From NCBI RefSeq assembly GCF_910592395.1, contig NC_088326.1:3663001-3727000 (forward strand): a stretch of 64,000 bases of DNA, read 5' to 3'. The DNA comes from Lineus longissimus (taxonomy: Eukaryota > Nemertea > Pilidiophora > Heteronemertea > Lineidae). Positions 44,101 through 52,021 of this stretch are shown here, one piece after another. The translations under genes were made by a program, and so were the position numbers. How positions within the stretch are numbered: the first letter of the stretch is position 1; the number at the start of each line of letters is the position of its first letter. The notes beneath the pieces were generated by a model that saw only the letters and a list, made by a program, of their open reading frames with translations, was not told the DNA's origin and searched no databases.

Positions 44101-46738
44101 CTAAATTTTTCTTCCCCATATTTTCAAAGAATCGATAATCGGCCGTTAGGCCTAGAGGGCAGGTGTTCTTCAGAGGTATAAAGGCTCGCTTCTCTCGTGA
44201 ATGTACGTCGTCCTTTTCTGTCCCGGTGTCGTTAGATTTGGAGGACGTCTCCGCCGATCCTGGCGGCCGGACAAACTCGCAGTATTTCTTCCTGAAAATG
44301 TCAATGAATTTCTTATGATACGGGACGCATCGAGGTGAAGGACAATGCTCAGCCCGCTAGGACTCCTGATATATTGGTGGAGAGAAGCCTGTTTAAGTTT
44401 TTTTAGACGAGGGATATATTTTTTTATCACCACTACCTACATGTACCTGAACTTGATTAGCGGAAAGCAGTTCTACTCACATCACGTCAATAGAGTTCCA
44501 AAGCTCTTACACAATGGTCTTACCCCAGGGTTTCCACCAGAGGGGGGATGGGGGATGGCGGGGGGGTGGGGGATGGAGGATAGGGGATTCATCCCCCCTA
44601 AAATATTTCAAGGGGGGGATATCCCCCTTAATTTTGAGCACTCAAGTTTGTTTTACTGTCAAATGAGTAATTTTCATGATTTGATATGTAAAATAAGAGC
44701 ATTTGGGAGCTAATTGTAGCGGTTTTAAGGCCAAAAAACGTCTCAGGAGGGGTCATATTGGTGGCGACAAAAATCAGGGAAAACATTTCTTATGCATGGA
44801 TCATACTTACTTGAATCCATTGGTTTGATTTTTATCAAACAAAGATTTGACGTCTGAACCTTTGTACGTGATCATGGTGTAGTTGGGAGACTGAGGTAGA
44901 TGTCCCCATGATGGCTGAAACACATAAATATAGTTTTGATGTCTGAACCTTTGTGCTTGATCATAGTTTAGCCCGGGGATCGAATTAGATTGCCCGATGG
45001 AGTTGGCATCTGAACCTTTGTGTGTGACCATGTTACTATTTAATCCCTAAAATTCAACTTTAATGGAAGGGGTATGGGACTAATTTCAACTATGTAACCA
45101 GCGGACCACCACAGCTCCAGACATACCTCAATCACATACGTGTCTTCGGGTGTTTTGATGGTGGCAGATATTGCGTTATCCTCCCAGTATGCGTGCACCT
45201 CGGAATGTGTCTCCCCCGACACGTGACCCTTGTAGAAATTACCCGGATCTATCCCAAACTGTTCCTTAGTGCCATCACCCTTACGAGCGTAGGCTTTGAA
45301 ATCTTGTGCCAAGACATGGGAATCTGGCTGGAGGTAGACACGGAAATGCCTGCAAGCAAGAAATAAAATTACGTTGCAATTTCACACAACTGCAAAATGA
45401 AATAGCTCGAATATTTCTGGGTCTGCAGTAGATTTTCCTACCCCTGGGCATTTCACTAGGGACTCATGATAAGTTCATACTAGGCCTTTTATCGAAAGTG
45501 GACCAATTTTATCAGCAGTGAGTACTGTATGCAAAAAAGTTGAAATGGCTGGGAAACTTTTAAGTATTTGGCTTTAAATGCTCATTCTTGGTCATGCTTT
45601 GTACGGAGTCTGGCAAAGTAGGAATTTTTAGATGCTACGAACGTTGAACCTCTGGATGAATCAGAACTTTTGCTAAAAACCTCTGCTTTTTGACCATCAA
45701 AAATCCGATTGCCGTTCTGTCATGAAACGGACAGGTAGCTATAGATCCATGCACTTGATTGGGACCAACGTTTACATGACGTAGTGTTGGCCGTCGTCAC
45801 GTCACCATGCATTTTACATTACTGTTACGTGACGAGACGCGACGTTTTCGTAAACGTTGGTCCCAATTAAGTGCATGGATCTATAGCTTTACCTTCCCAG
45901 AGTTGAAAAGTCCAACTTTTTCATGTGCCACGGTCCATCCAGACTCCTCTTCACAATCTGATGGTTCACGTCATTGATATGCATCGTCTCATAGTGGGAA
46001 AGGGAGTCAGATATGTCAGCTGAAAGTGAAAGGCGAATGTGTATTGAATATGATTCAATGACGCAAGGACGGTAAAAAACCCTAGTGGTGATGATCATCC
46101 CCGCCCGGCCTTCAATTCAAAACAGCCCCCCGCGATTCTTTTCAAAAATAGCAGACAATCCATCAGACCTCGTCAGAACACAGGCCACTGAAGCTTGTTA
46201 TACCGTCAATAGCGAGGGCCGCCGGCTGTTAGTGCTAGGCCCGAGTGGATAACTTTGAGGCCTTCAAGTCCCAGCTATCCACCCTCCCGAGACTTTAGAG
46301 AATTCAGATGATTGTACATAGTTTTTAAACCGCACCGACTAGACGTTTTATCGCTCCGCATGCACACAGCACCATATGATCAATTACGTCCCGAAAGGAA
46401 CCCGATCATTATAAGGATGAAGATGAAGATGAAGAGTGAGTGAGGTGCGAAGGACAGAAACTGAGAGGGGTGGCAGAGCCAGAGAATTCATGAACAAGTA
46501 CAGTGAGAGAGCATGAGAGATGAGAGAGAGTGGAGCCGAGATAGTCTTTTAGTCTTGGCTCTTGCATGCAAAATGCAAATCCCAATGCCAAAATAAAATG
46601 TTCCTTCCTTGAATTTGAAAGTTCAGTTGAATGTTGAGAAATCCAGTTCGAGATTTTATTCAACTCACCAACGATCACATTTCCTAACAGTGAAAGTACA
46701 CCCGCAATGGTTTTGACTTTGCACAAGGTATCTAGCAT
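29179..46738 (-). CDS. ADAM17: ADAM17 (TACE) membrane metalloprotease, about 20 exons
   Basis: Exons: 46738-46669, 46019-45893, 45349-45127, 44914-44811, 44291-44081, 43716-43630, 43127-43038, 42130-41992, 41687-41571, 39305-39190, 38712-38637, 38258-38126, 37884-about 37780, 36374-36321, 36068-35989, 35534-35404, 34889-34811, 33393-33305, 32663-32610 and 29322-29179 (TAA). Phases match throughout except at exon 13/14. About 742 aa (human 824). Order: signal peptide (1-23), prodomain with cysteine-switch-like KYC (C179), furin site REKR (207-210), catalytic domain with zinc motif [11 protein letters not shown] (387-397) and Met-turn [10 protein letters not shown], disintegrin and membrane-proximal Cys-rich parts ([29 protein letters not shown]), CANDIS-like [20 protein letters not shown] (628-647), one TM helix (655-675) and a short basic tail. 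ADAM17 sheds TNF, EGFR ligands and Notch at the plasma membrane. The CANDIS-like segment separates it from ADAM10. Exons 4, 10, 13 and 20 have extra copies in neighbouring introns. Confidence 0.93.
30335..30415 (+). mobile_element. SINE/LINE tail fragment
   Basis: TTATAAAGCGCTTTTCACTG and CTCAAAGCGCTTTACAATCG repeat the AAGCGCTTTACA-type 3' tail shared by the LINE at 49.1 kb and the SINE at 39.7 kb. No head is recognisable. Confidence 0.4.
30728..30796 (-). other. Alternative or relic copy of the ADAM17 terminal exon (exon 20')
   Basis: After the acceptor TATTTTTCAG the frame set by exon 19 reads [22 protein letters not shown] and stops at TAG. The distal terminal exon (29322-29179) reads [16 protein letters not shown] and on for 47 aa. 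The first eleven or so codons and the acceptor region are clearly homologous, then they diverge. Because this copy is open and ends in its own stop, it could serve as an alternative last exon giving a shorter, basic cytoplasmic tail. Without transcripts this cannot be told from a relic. Confidence 0.55.
31198..31568. mobile_element. MITE family A, copy 1 (371 bp)
   Basis: Terminal inverted repeats AATAGCATTCCGCGAAG and CTTCGCGGAATGCTATT bound a 371-bp element. An almost identical copy of the same length lies at 62237-62607, so movement was recent. It has no coding capacity. It lies in the intron before the ADAM17 terminal exons, about 400 bp upstream of exon 20'. Confidence 0.9.
31818..32152 (+). 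mobile_element. TTAA-ended MITE family B, copy 1
   Basis: About 335 bp with short imperfect TIRs (TTAAAGTGATACT and, inverted, TTAAAGGGTAACTC). It matches 40231-40566 in inverted orientation over its whole length. A 60-codon ORF is conserved in both copies but shows no family resemblance. TTAA ends recall piggyBac-type elements. Confidence 0.8.
32795..33056. repeat. AT-only tandem repeat
   Basis: A satellite of TTAATTATTAAATTAAAATT units, almost free of G and C, about 260 bp, period near 30. It lies between ADAM17 exons 18 and 19. Confidence 0.9.
33696..34763. repeat. 41-bp minisatellite, about 26 copies
   Basis: The unit contains GAGGATATGATGGTTACTTG and AAATTTCCCCTTGCACAAGC. Period 41, very homogeneous in the middle, with edge variants (CACCAGC for CACAAGC). 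It lies in the ADAM17 intron just before the transmembrane exon, ending 48 bp from exon 17. Because 41 is not a multiple of 3, no long frame runs through it. Confidence 0.95.
35713..35853. repeat. Dispersed AGAGAGGTGTCC-type repeat, copy 4
   Basis: ACAGTAGAACCTCTCTATTG at the left and TTAATAGAGAGGTGTCTGCT, then AAGGAGGTTCCACTTTACT at the right: a well-preserved copy in an ADAM17 intron. Confidence 0.75.
36126..36318. repeat. Dispersed AGAGAGGTGTCC-type repeat, copy 5
   Basis: A well-preserved copy ending AGGGAGGCTCCATTGTACTT, with an internal duplication of TCCTTAATAGAGAGG. Its right end runs to the donor site of ADAM17 exon 14 (donor GT at 36320). Confidence 0.75.
36623..36740. mobile_element. 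Hairpin MITE family C, copy 2 (118 bp)
   Basis: Same termini as 13185-13302, with arms paired over about 40 bp each. Flanked by AAG on both sides, again a 3-bp duplication. It lies between ADAM17 exons 13 and 14. Confidence 0.85.
37964..38070 (-). pseudogene. Decayed copy of ADAM17 disintegrin exon 13
   Basis: Minus-strand sequence TGCCAGAACTGCAGGCTTGC, then ATGAAGCGTCCCCACTTGGC, matches exon 13 (TGCCAGAATTGCAAACTTGC and ATGAAGCATCACCACTCGG) with scattered substitutions and small deletions that break the frame. It sits in the intron just upstream of the real exon. Confidence 0.65.
38811..39133. repeat. Dispersed AGAGAGGTGTCC-type repeat, copy 6, internally expanded
   Basis: Starts ACAGTAGAACATCTCTACTA. 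Between about 38940 and 39105 an 18-bp unit (GAGAGGTTGTCCTTGATA) is repeated about nine times. Lies between ADAM17 exons 10 and 11. Confidence 0.8.
39655..39898 (-). mobile_element. tRNA-derived SINE
   Basis: On the minus strand the head carries a Pol III A box (TAGCGCAGTGG) and B box (GGTTCGACTCC) with a tRNA-like stem pattern at 39898-39825. A body follows, then a tail with CCACAGCGCTTTAACAG and GAGCGCTATATAAATGCG, like the LINE tail at 49.1 kb. It sits in the intron between ADAM17 exons 9 and 10. Confidence 0.7.
40231..40566 (-). mobile_element. TTAA-ended MITE family B, copy 2
   Basis: Inverted copy of 31818-32152, diverged by roughly one base in fifteen to twenty by eye. With copy 1 it forms an 8-kb-spaced inverted pair within the ADAM17 introns. 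Confidence 0.8.
40822..40907 (-). pseudogene. Second copy of the ADAM17 zinc-motif exon (exon 10')
   Basis: After an intact TATTTCAG acceptor the sequence reads, in the phase required by exon 9, (G)[16 protein letters not shown] and then diverges, reaching TGA after 28 codons. The true exon 10 (39305-39190) reads (G)[15 protein letters not shown]. The His and Asp of HELGHxxGxxHD are preserved, and the flanking intron bases (CCTGAAATAGTA) also match. If spliced it would end the protein inside the catalytic domain. It is either a decayed duplicate or a poison/alternative exon. Confidence 0.75.
41735..41915 (+). repeat. Dispersed repeat pair, copy 1
   Basis: GGGGTCTCTCACATCTCACA, CAGTACGTCGAA, ATGACCCAG and TCACCTGAAGATGGC recur in the same order and spacing at 49888-50070. 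No ORF, no clear termini. In the ADAM17 intron before exon 9. Confidence 0.65.
44930..45033 (-). pseudogene. Two partial copies of ADAM17 exon 4 core upstream of the real exon
   Basis: Exon 4 contains ATGATCACGTACAAAGGTTC followed by AGACGTCAAA. Two further minus-strand copies precede it: ATGGTCACACACAAAGGTTC near 45031-45012 and ATGATCAAGCACAAAGGTTC near 44968-44949, the latter followed by AGACATCAAA. Each is about 30-40 bp, about 60-100 bp apart, so the motif occurs three times in about 190 bp. They look like remnants of tandem duplication of the exon core. Confidence 0.6.
45737..45888. mobile_element. Palindromic MITE (152 bp)
   Basis: AGCTATAGATCCATGCACTT at the left pairs with AAGTGCATGGATCTATAGCT at the right, and GGGACCAACGTTTAC with GTAAACGTTGGTCCC. 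It ends five bases from the exon 2 donor of ADAM17 (exon end 45893), so the element forms part of the intron 5' end. Confidence 0.85.
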
Positions 46739-46953
46739 TTTTCTCCACTTTATCTATCAACCAGAAAATATATATTCAAGAAATCCGAAGGAAAAGATGT
46801 ATAAATTTCTTGTGTTTTTTTGGGAAATCCCTTTTTTGTTTTTCATCAATGCAACCAATAAGTGATCAATTCCACCGGGGCCGTGGCTGAATCGCAACCA
46901 CCGCATAGCGATAACCAGCTGGAAGAGGGAAAGGCGAGCAATAATAACCAGCT

Positions 46954-47344
46954 TTAACACCTTCAGCGCCGAACCACGTAGATCTACGGCCCAATTCCCC
47001 CTTTTTGAGCTGGTTATCGGAGTCTCATGGACTTCATGAGAGAACTACGCCATTGCCATCTTCAGGGCAAGGTAGGAACCAAACGGTCTTTTCAGTTCCT
47101 ACCGTACCCTGAAGATGGCGATGGCGTAGTTCAGAACTTCAAATGAATTCATGAAAGAACTACGCCATCTTCAGGGCAAGGTAGGAACTGAAATGAACGT
47201 TTGGTCGTCTCAGTTCCTACCTTGCTCTGAAGATGGCAATGGCGTAGTTCTTTCATGAAGTCCATGAGACTCCGATAACCAGCTCAAAGAGGAGGTGGGA
47301 TTTGGGCCACCTAGATTTACGTGGTTCGGCGCTGAAGGTGTTAA
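46954..47344. mobile_element. 391-bp doubly nested palindrome, TTAA-ended
   Basis: Outer arms TTAACACCTTCAGCGCC and GGCGCTGAAGGTGTTAA enclose a second pair (GCTGGTTATCGGAGTCTCAT and its inverse), which encloses four alternating copies of a GAACTACGCCAT...AAGGTAGGAAC module. The whole could fold as a long stem with two internal hairpins. It lies 0.2 kb upstream of the ADAM17 start codon. Confidence 0.85.
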
Positions 47345-47439
47345 GAGTGAAAAGAAAGACGTGAGGAAACTGAACAAAAATGGCTACTAGTGGGTGGAGA
47401 GAAGCATGTGCCTTGCTCAAGGACAAAAAAAGCGGTGAT

Positions 47440-47500
47440 CCTTCCGAGAGTCGAACCCACGACCACCTGCACGATTACGAGCCCAGTGTAGAAGAAGAAA
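47440..47500 (-). mobile_element. Short tRNA-like fragment
   Basis: GAGAGTCGAACCCACGACC is the complement of a tRNA T-arm with a B box (GGGTTCGACTC), and GATTACGAGCCC downstream resembles an anticodon arm. The 5' half is missing, so it is a relic of a tRNA pseudogene or SINE head. Confidence 0.4.
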
Positions 47501-48118
47501 ATGTTCCCCGGAAAAAGTGTCTGGTCAAGAGACCAGACAAATTGAACAGATCACGTGACTCGTTCAGTTGCCATGGTGTCGAATGGTTGGTGTTGGGTCC
47601 CAGTTTTACTATTAGTCAACTGACTTATTCACGAGGATCATGCGAAGAGAAGTTAGTTTAGCGGACTTTTATTTGGCAAATATGTACTTCTGTGCTAGAA
47701 TAAATATAGTGACAAAGAATCAGGGCTGAGCTATTCAACATCATTAGCTTGAAGTGATAAGGGCAAGTAAAAGTAATTATTCACAAGAAACAGCCACGAC
47801 CCGAGCCACAATCGGCAAAATAACCAGTAATTATTAATTGGCACACGCACAAGCCGTCAATCATTCGCCGACGGTCACATTGTCCAATCGGGTGTCCCAA
47901 ATTCTGCGTCACCGCAGCTGTTATCAAGAATGAGCCAATCAGCAGGCGTCATTTGAGGAATATCTCCAGTTGCTGATCTACCATTGTACGGTAAACGCGG
48001 TCAGGAACCGTCGCGGGCTTTCAAGCTCCAACTGAACACGGCAAAAACTGTTGCAGATGAAAACATTGCCGCTTCAGTCAGTCTTGCCTCTCCGTCTCTC
48101 CTGCACTGACTCCGGAAC

Positions 48119-48316
48119 ATGTCCGAAGTTGGAGTGGTAAATTTGACCACCTTCCTCGTTTTTGTTGCGGTTGTTTTTGCAATATTAGTTTTGGGGAAAA
48201 CACTCGAGTTTGTAATTTTTTCAACACACGGCTTGACTCCTTTGCTGGTCCGGGACAAAATGGCGGCAGGAATTCCGGCAAAGCGGCTTTCGCGTCTACG
48301 GACCTGGCAGTCTTAG
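48119..48316 (+). CDS. Possible 65-aa single-pass membrane microprotein
   Basis: The ORF begins MSEVGVVNLTTFLVFVAVVF, giving one strongly hydrophobic helix at about residues 10-32, then a basic tail (KRLSRLR). It lies about 1.4 kb upstream of the ADAM17 start on the opposite strand, in a locally GC-rich, promoter-like stretch. There are no introns, no homologue I recognise and no clear polyA signal nearby. It could equally be a chance ORF in 5'-flanking DNA. Confidence 0.22.
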   Translation: MSEVGVVNLTTFLVFVAVVFAILVLGKTLEFVIFSTHGLTPLLVRDKMAAGIPAKRLSRLRTWQS

Positions 48317-49104
48317 TCATCCAGAGTACTCTGGGAGATTCCCCGGGCTGATCTAGATTTGGTATAATATATAGTGCAGGACCGGGAGGCAGGAAGAGGG
48401 GAAATTTCTCAGCGAACTGTCCGCGAAGGAGGACGCGTTACTCGGGATCAACTTCCTTGGGATTAGTTGCTTTTCACTTTACAACGAACCGCCCGCAAGG
48501 AGGAGGCGTTTCTCGGAAAATTTCTCTGGATTTTCGAAAGGATCAATTTCGCGAAGAGCCTGTCTGACGACCCGCGCCGCCGCACCACTCAAAGTGTTCA
48601 GGGGTGAGGGGACAGCGTTCGTGTGAAGTAAAGGGATTTGCGGCGTTCAGCAGCACAGAGGCCATAAAATGTGAGTACATGTATATCTTACATCGGTGAT
48701 TATAATTTACGAACCAAACTATAAGACCTACATTTATGTTCATATTTTATCGATTACCTTCAAAAATAATAATTTTGAGCCTTTATGGTGTTATTACTTA
48801 ATGGCAAGGGCGGGAAAAAATATTCAAATCAGACAATTCGTGAACTTGTCACTTTGTCTAAATGAATAACTTTACCAAAAGATCATTCAGGCTGATACTC
48901 CGTGAACAGAGGTCACTTTTCGGTAAGACCCGAGAGCTAATTATTAAAGGGGGACCATGGGCAGACGCTTTAGGGGCATATATTGAGCGGGCGGTGGTCT
49001 TCAGGACTAATATGCATACGCATGAATAGCTTCAATGAACTGTGAGATAGGAGAGACCCTGTTGGAGACTTTGTGTAACCTAATCTGACCCAACCTGACG
49101 CGAG

Positions 49105-49800
49105 GATTATTATCATTATCATATAGCGCCTTTTGTAAAACACTTCAAGGCGCTTTACATTTAATTTAAAAAAAAAAAAAATTCAATGCATACAATAATT
49201 TTGCTGTAAAACAATAATAGATAAAACTGAGACTATAAGACATTAGGTAAGACAATTAGAGACAAGATGAATATAAAACATTCTAGAGTGCATTGTCACC
49301 GAAAAAGTGCTTCCTAAAAAGATATGTTTTTAAGTGTGACTTAAAAGTTTTGATGTTAGCTATGGATTTTAAAACATCTGGTAATTGGTTCCAAAGTTTT
49401 GGGCCCGCCACAGAGAAGCTTGAAGATCCAATCGCCCTGCGAGTGCGGACCTCCCGGCATAGACTTTTATTACTTGATCTGACAGTGCGGGCCGGAGCAT
49501 AAGCCGATACACAGTCTGCGAGGTTCTGCGGACGGAGCAGTTCCCGAAAGACCATGACGTTGATCCTATACTCCGTGCGCGCCCTCAGAGGCAGCCAGTG
49601 GAGGTCACGAAGCACAGGGGTGATATGGTCTCTTCTAGCCACTCTCATGGCGAGACTTGCAGCTGAATTTTGTACTATTTGTGGTTTCCTCAAGTTTGAC
49701 TCAGATGCATTGTAAAGTATATTATTGCAATAGTCCAAGCGTGATAGCACCAAAGTGCTGACTGCTTTTACTGTAGCCGGTGATGCCATTACTTTAGTTT
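49105..49800 (-). mobile_element. 3' end of a non-LTR retrotransposon (CR1/L2-like), 5'-truncated
   Basis: The 168-codon ORF at 49789-49283 carries the C-terminal signature of CR1/L2-type reverse transcriptases: LSRLDYCNNILY, IVQNSAASL, HITPVLRDLHWLPLRAR and, near the end, AGPKLWNQLP. Homology starts abruptly, as expected of a 5'-truncated insertion. The 3' tail (AAATGTAAAGCGCC, then GGCGCTATATGATAATG and an ATAATG-type microsatellite to about 49105) resembles the tails of nearby SINE-like sequences. The orientation is minus; the element lies between the ADAM17 and IQ/VWA genes. Confidence 0.88.
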
Positions 49801-49887
49801 TAACAAAACCTTTTTGGTATTAGCTAAAGTAATAGAGTCATGATCCGGCACCACTTAAAGTGACTCTATAGGCAGCATTTAAGAAGA

Positions 49888-50070
49888 CAAGATAGAGTTA
49901 CACCAAGTGGACGATAGGGGTCTCTCGCATCTCACTGTACGTCGAAACAATACAGGCATGTACGAGGAAAATATTTGAATTGGTGCGGAGTCCAACATGA
50001 CCCAGTGCCCTTAGTCACCTGAAGATGGCAAATTCAACCCTATGCTCCTGCCTATACAGTCCCCTTTAAT
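49888..50070 (+). repeat. Dispersed repeat pair, copy 2
   Basis: Direct copy of 41735-41915 (GGGGTCTCTCGCATCTCACT, TGTACGTCGAA, TCACCTGAAGATGGC and CTCCTGCCTATACA). Lies just upstream of the truncated LINE. Confidence 0.65.
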
Positions 50071-50714
50071 TAGAACCCGCGTCTATACAGTTATTTCTCA
50101 GACGGTAATCAACCCATTAGTGAACGTCTCAATCAAAAACAAAGTGTTTAATCCAGAGGTTGATAAAAGCAACCGTGACACATTTTAGAACCAACCGCCG
50201 TTGCCAATGACGACGGATCAATTTTTCGGCAAGCTTTGTACCCGTTGAGTACATATTTCATAGTTGCTGATATTGGACTCAGCCTCGTTTATAGGGGCTA
50301 ACACCAAATTGACAAATGCGATACTGTTCCTGTCCCAATTCAAGTATCAAAGGAAGAGATATTGACAACTTTTGAGGTAGGTTTGTTTATAAATTATAGT
50401 GTGCACTTTAATATTTGAAGTACTACTTCTGTCATCGCGCAAGTTGTCAAACTGATGGAAACTGATGAAAAATGTATAAAGGTATACGCGTTTTCGTTCA
50501 GTATTCGGGTTAAAAGCATGTTTTGGTGGGATGCGGGATTCTCATAGCTTTTGATTATTAATCAAGTGTTGGGACGCTGTTAAACCCGTCAACATCCAGG
50601 GTAGTATTGACTAGGATAACGCGTTTTTGGACACTTGTTCGCACCAGCTTCCAGGGTGGGCCATTAACCAATGCTATTATCCGTCAGAATACAATGATCG
50701 GACACTTTTCCAGG

Positions 50715-50887
50715 GGTGTAGAAGTTTGAAATGTCCTAGGATAGAAGGTCCGGCCAACAAAAAGGTTCTATTATGCGCTTTTAAACTCTGAGGTATTGAC
50801 AGTCACGGCCACATACCATATGCTTAATCCATCGGAATTAATAAGGCCGAACACTTATTCCAGAAGGACATTTTCTCCTTCTACACC
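50715..50887. mobile_element. MITE family E, copy 4
   Basis: GGTGTAGAAGTTTGAAATGT pairs with ACATTTTCTCCTTCTACACC; the interior has GGTTCTATTATGCGCTTTTA. Intergenic, upstream of the IQ/VWA gene. Confidence 0.75.
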
Positions 50888-51267
50888 GTCATTGATCACA
50901 ACCATGTCAAAAATGTGCCATTCATTCGGTTTGTTGCTTTAACAATGTCAAGCCGTGTTAAATATTCATATCTTCGATATTTAATGTGGTTCAGTGTGGT
51001 AATACACATATACATGTATTACTTGTGCCAAGTGAATGATCTTTAAGAGAACAACTTGAACGACATTGTAATGTTAACTTTTAGTTACCACTGATATAAT
51101 GACTATGATTCTTTATTACCTCATCACACCAACTATACATTCAAGTCAATTTCATTTTTATTTACCACTGATATAATGAATACGATATTTAGTCCCTCAT
51201 CACACCAACTAAAAATTCAAATCGGCGGCCGGGTGTCTTGGTAAAATGGCGACACCGCGCCGCGCCG

Positions 51268-51397
51268 GGAGTTTTCGCAAATCCCCCGAACGCCAACGTA
51301 AACGCATATCTCATTGGTTGACCTTCTGATAACGAAGTCGAACATTGGGATAGGCGTTCACGTGGACGTTTCGGGGGCTTTGCGAAACCTCCCTATT
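51268..51397. mobile_element. MITE family D, copy 4
   Basis: GGGAGTTTTCGCAAATCCCC and ACGCCAACGTAAACG pair with CGTTCACGTGGACGTTTCGG and GCTTTGCGAAACCTCCC. It lies about 0.6 kb upstream of the IQ/VWA gene. Confidence 0.75.
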
Positions 51398-52021
51398 GGT
51401 TACGGGAATGCCCGGCAGGTGGTCGGGAACCGGTTCATCCCAGCCGCATTTTGGAAAAGTAATAGATTACCGGCAGGGGAAGCAGTAAGCTGACCTGAAA
51501 GTAGGTCACGTTAGGTCATCGCAATCTCGACTAAAATGTCCACGTAAATAAATGATGATGGTGGTTTGTTGTTGAAGTATGTATAATGAGAAGTTAAAGG
51601 GTATGTACAGAGCAACCAAGTCGATAGCAAAAGCTCAGTTGATTAACTTAACGCAATATTGCGGAACAGAGTCTAGACCAAGAGGTTCGAAACATGCCGC
51701 AAGGAGGCGTGACCGCGCTGCGCTATCGTATGAGCCCAAGGAAGTCCTCGAGGTTATAGTCTCTTATATGAGGCGGTCTTTCACAATGAAAGATTTTTTT
51801 AGCTTAGAGACGTAAAAAACCGTACTCGGAGTACTAGTCTGCCCCGGAGTTAATTAAACCTGGAATTTTTCTAATTTCGGTATTCCATGCACCACCTGCC
51901 ATGTGTTTCCAACGGGGAGTTTGTGATCGCTGCGGATTTCTGTACACGCCGCTAATTGCCTCCGTAGCCTCCAAAGCCTCCGCCGACGCGCGTTGTCGGG
52001 AAGCTGAGCAATGTCAATACA

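Larger units (their letters stand above)
46739..52021. other. Intergenic region between ADAM17 and the IQ/VWA gene (divergent)
   Basis: Both genes read away from this region, so it should contain both promoters. 47.9-48.7 kb is comparatively GC-rich. It holds the doubly nested palindrome, the truncated LINE, one dispersed repeat, MITE E copy 4 and MITE D copy 4. The only ORF worth noting is the possible microprotein at 48119. A 78-codon ORF at 51579-51815 has no support. Confidence 0.5.

Noticed and set aside
48001-48258. 85-codon minus-strand ORF ending in a hydrophobic MFSSATVFAVFS stretch as ADAM17 signal peptide
   Set aside because: It has no suitable donor, whereas the exon at 46738-46669 provides a signal peptide with a phase-1 GTGAGT donor that fits exon 2.
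51579-51815. First exon of the IQ/VWA gene (78-codon ORF)
   Set aside because: No phase-2 donor compatible with the exon at 52069, and no resemblance to known sequence; left unassigned.
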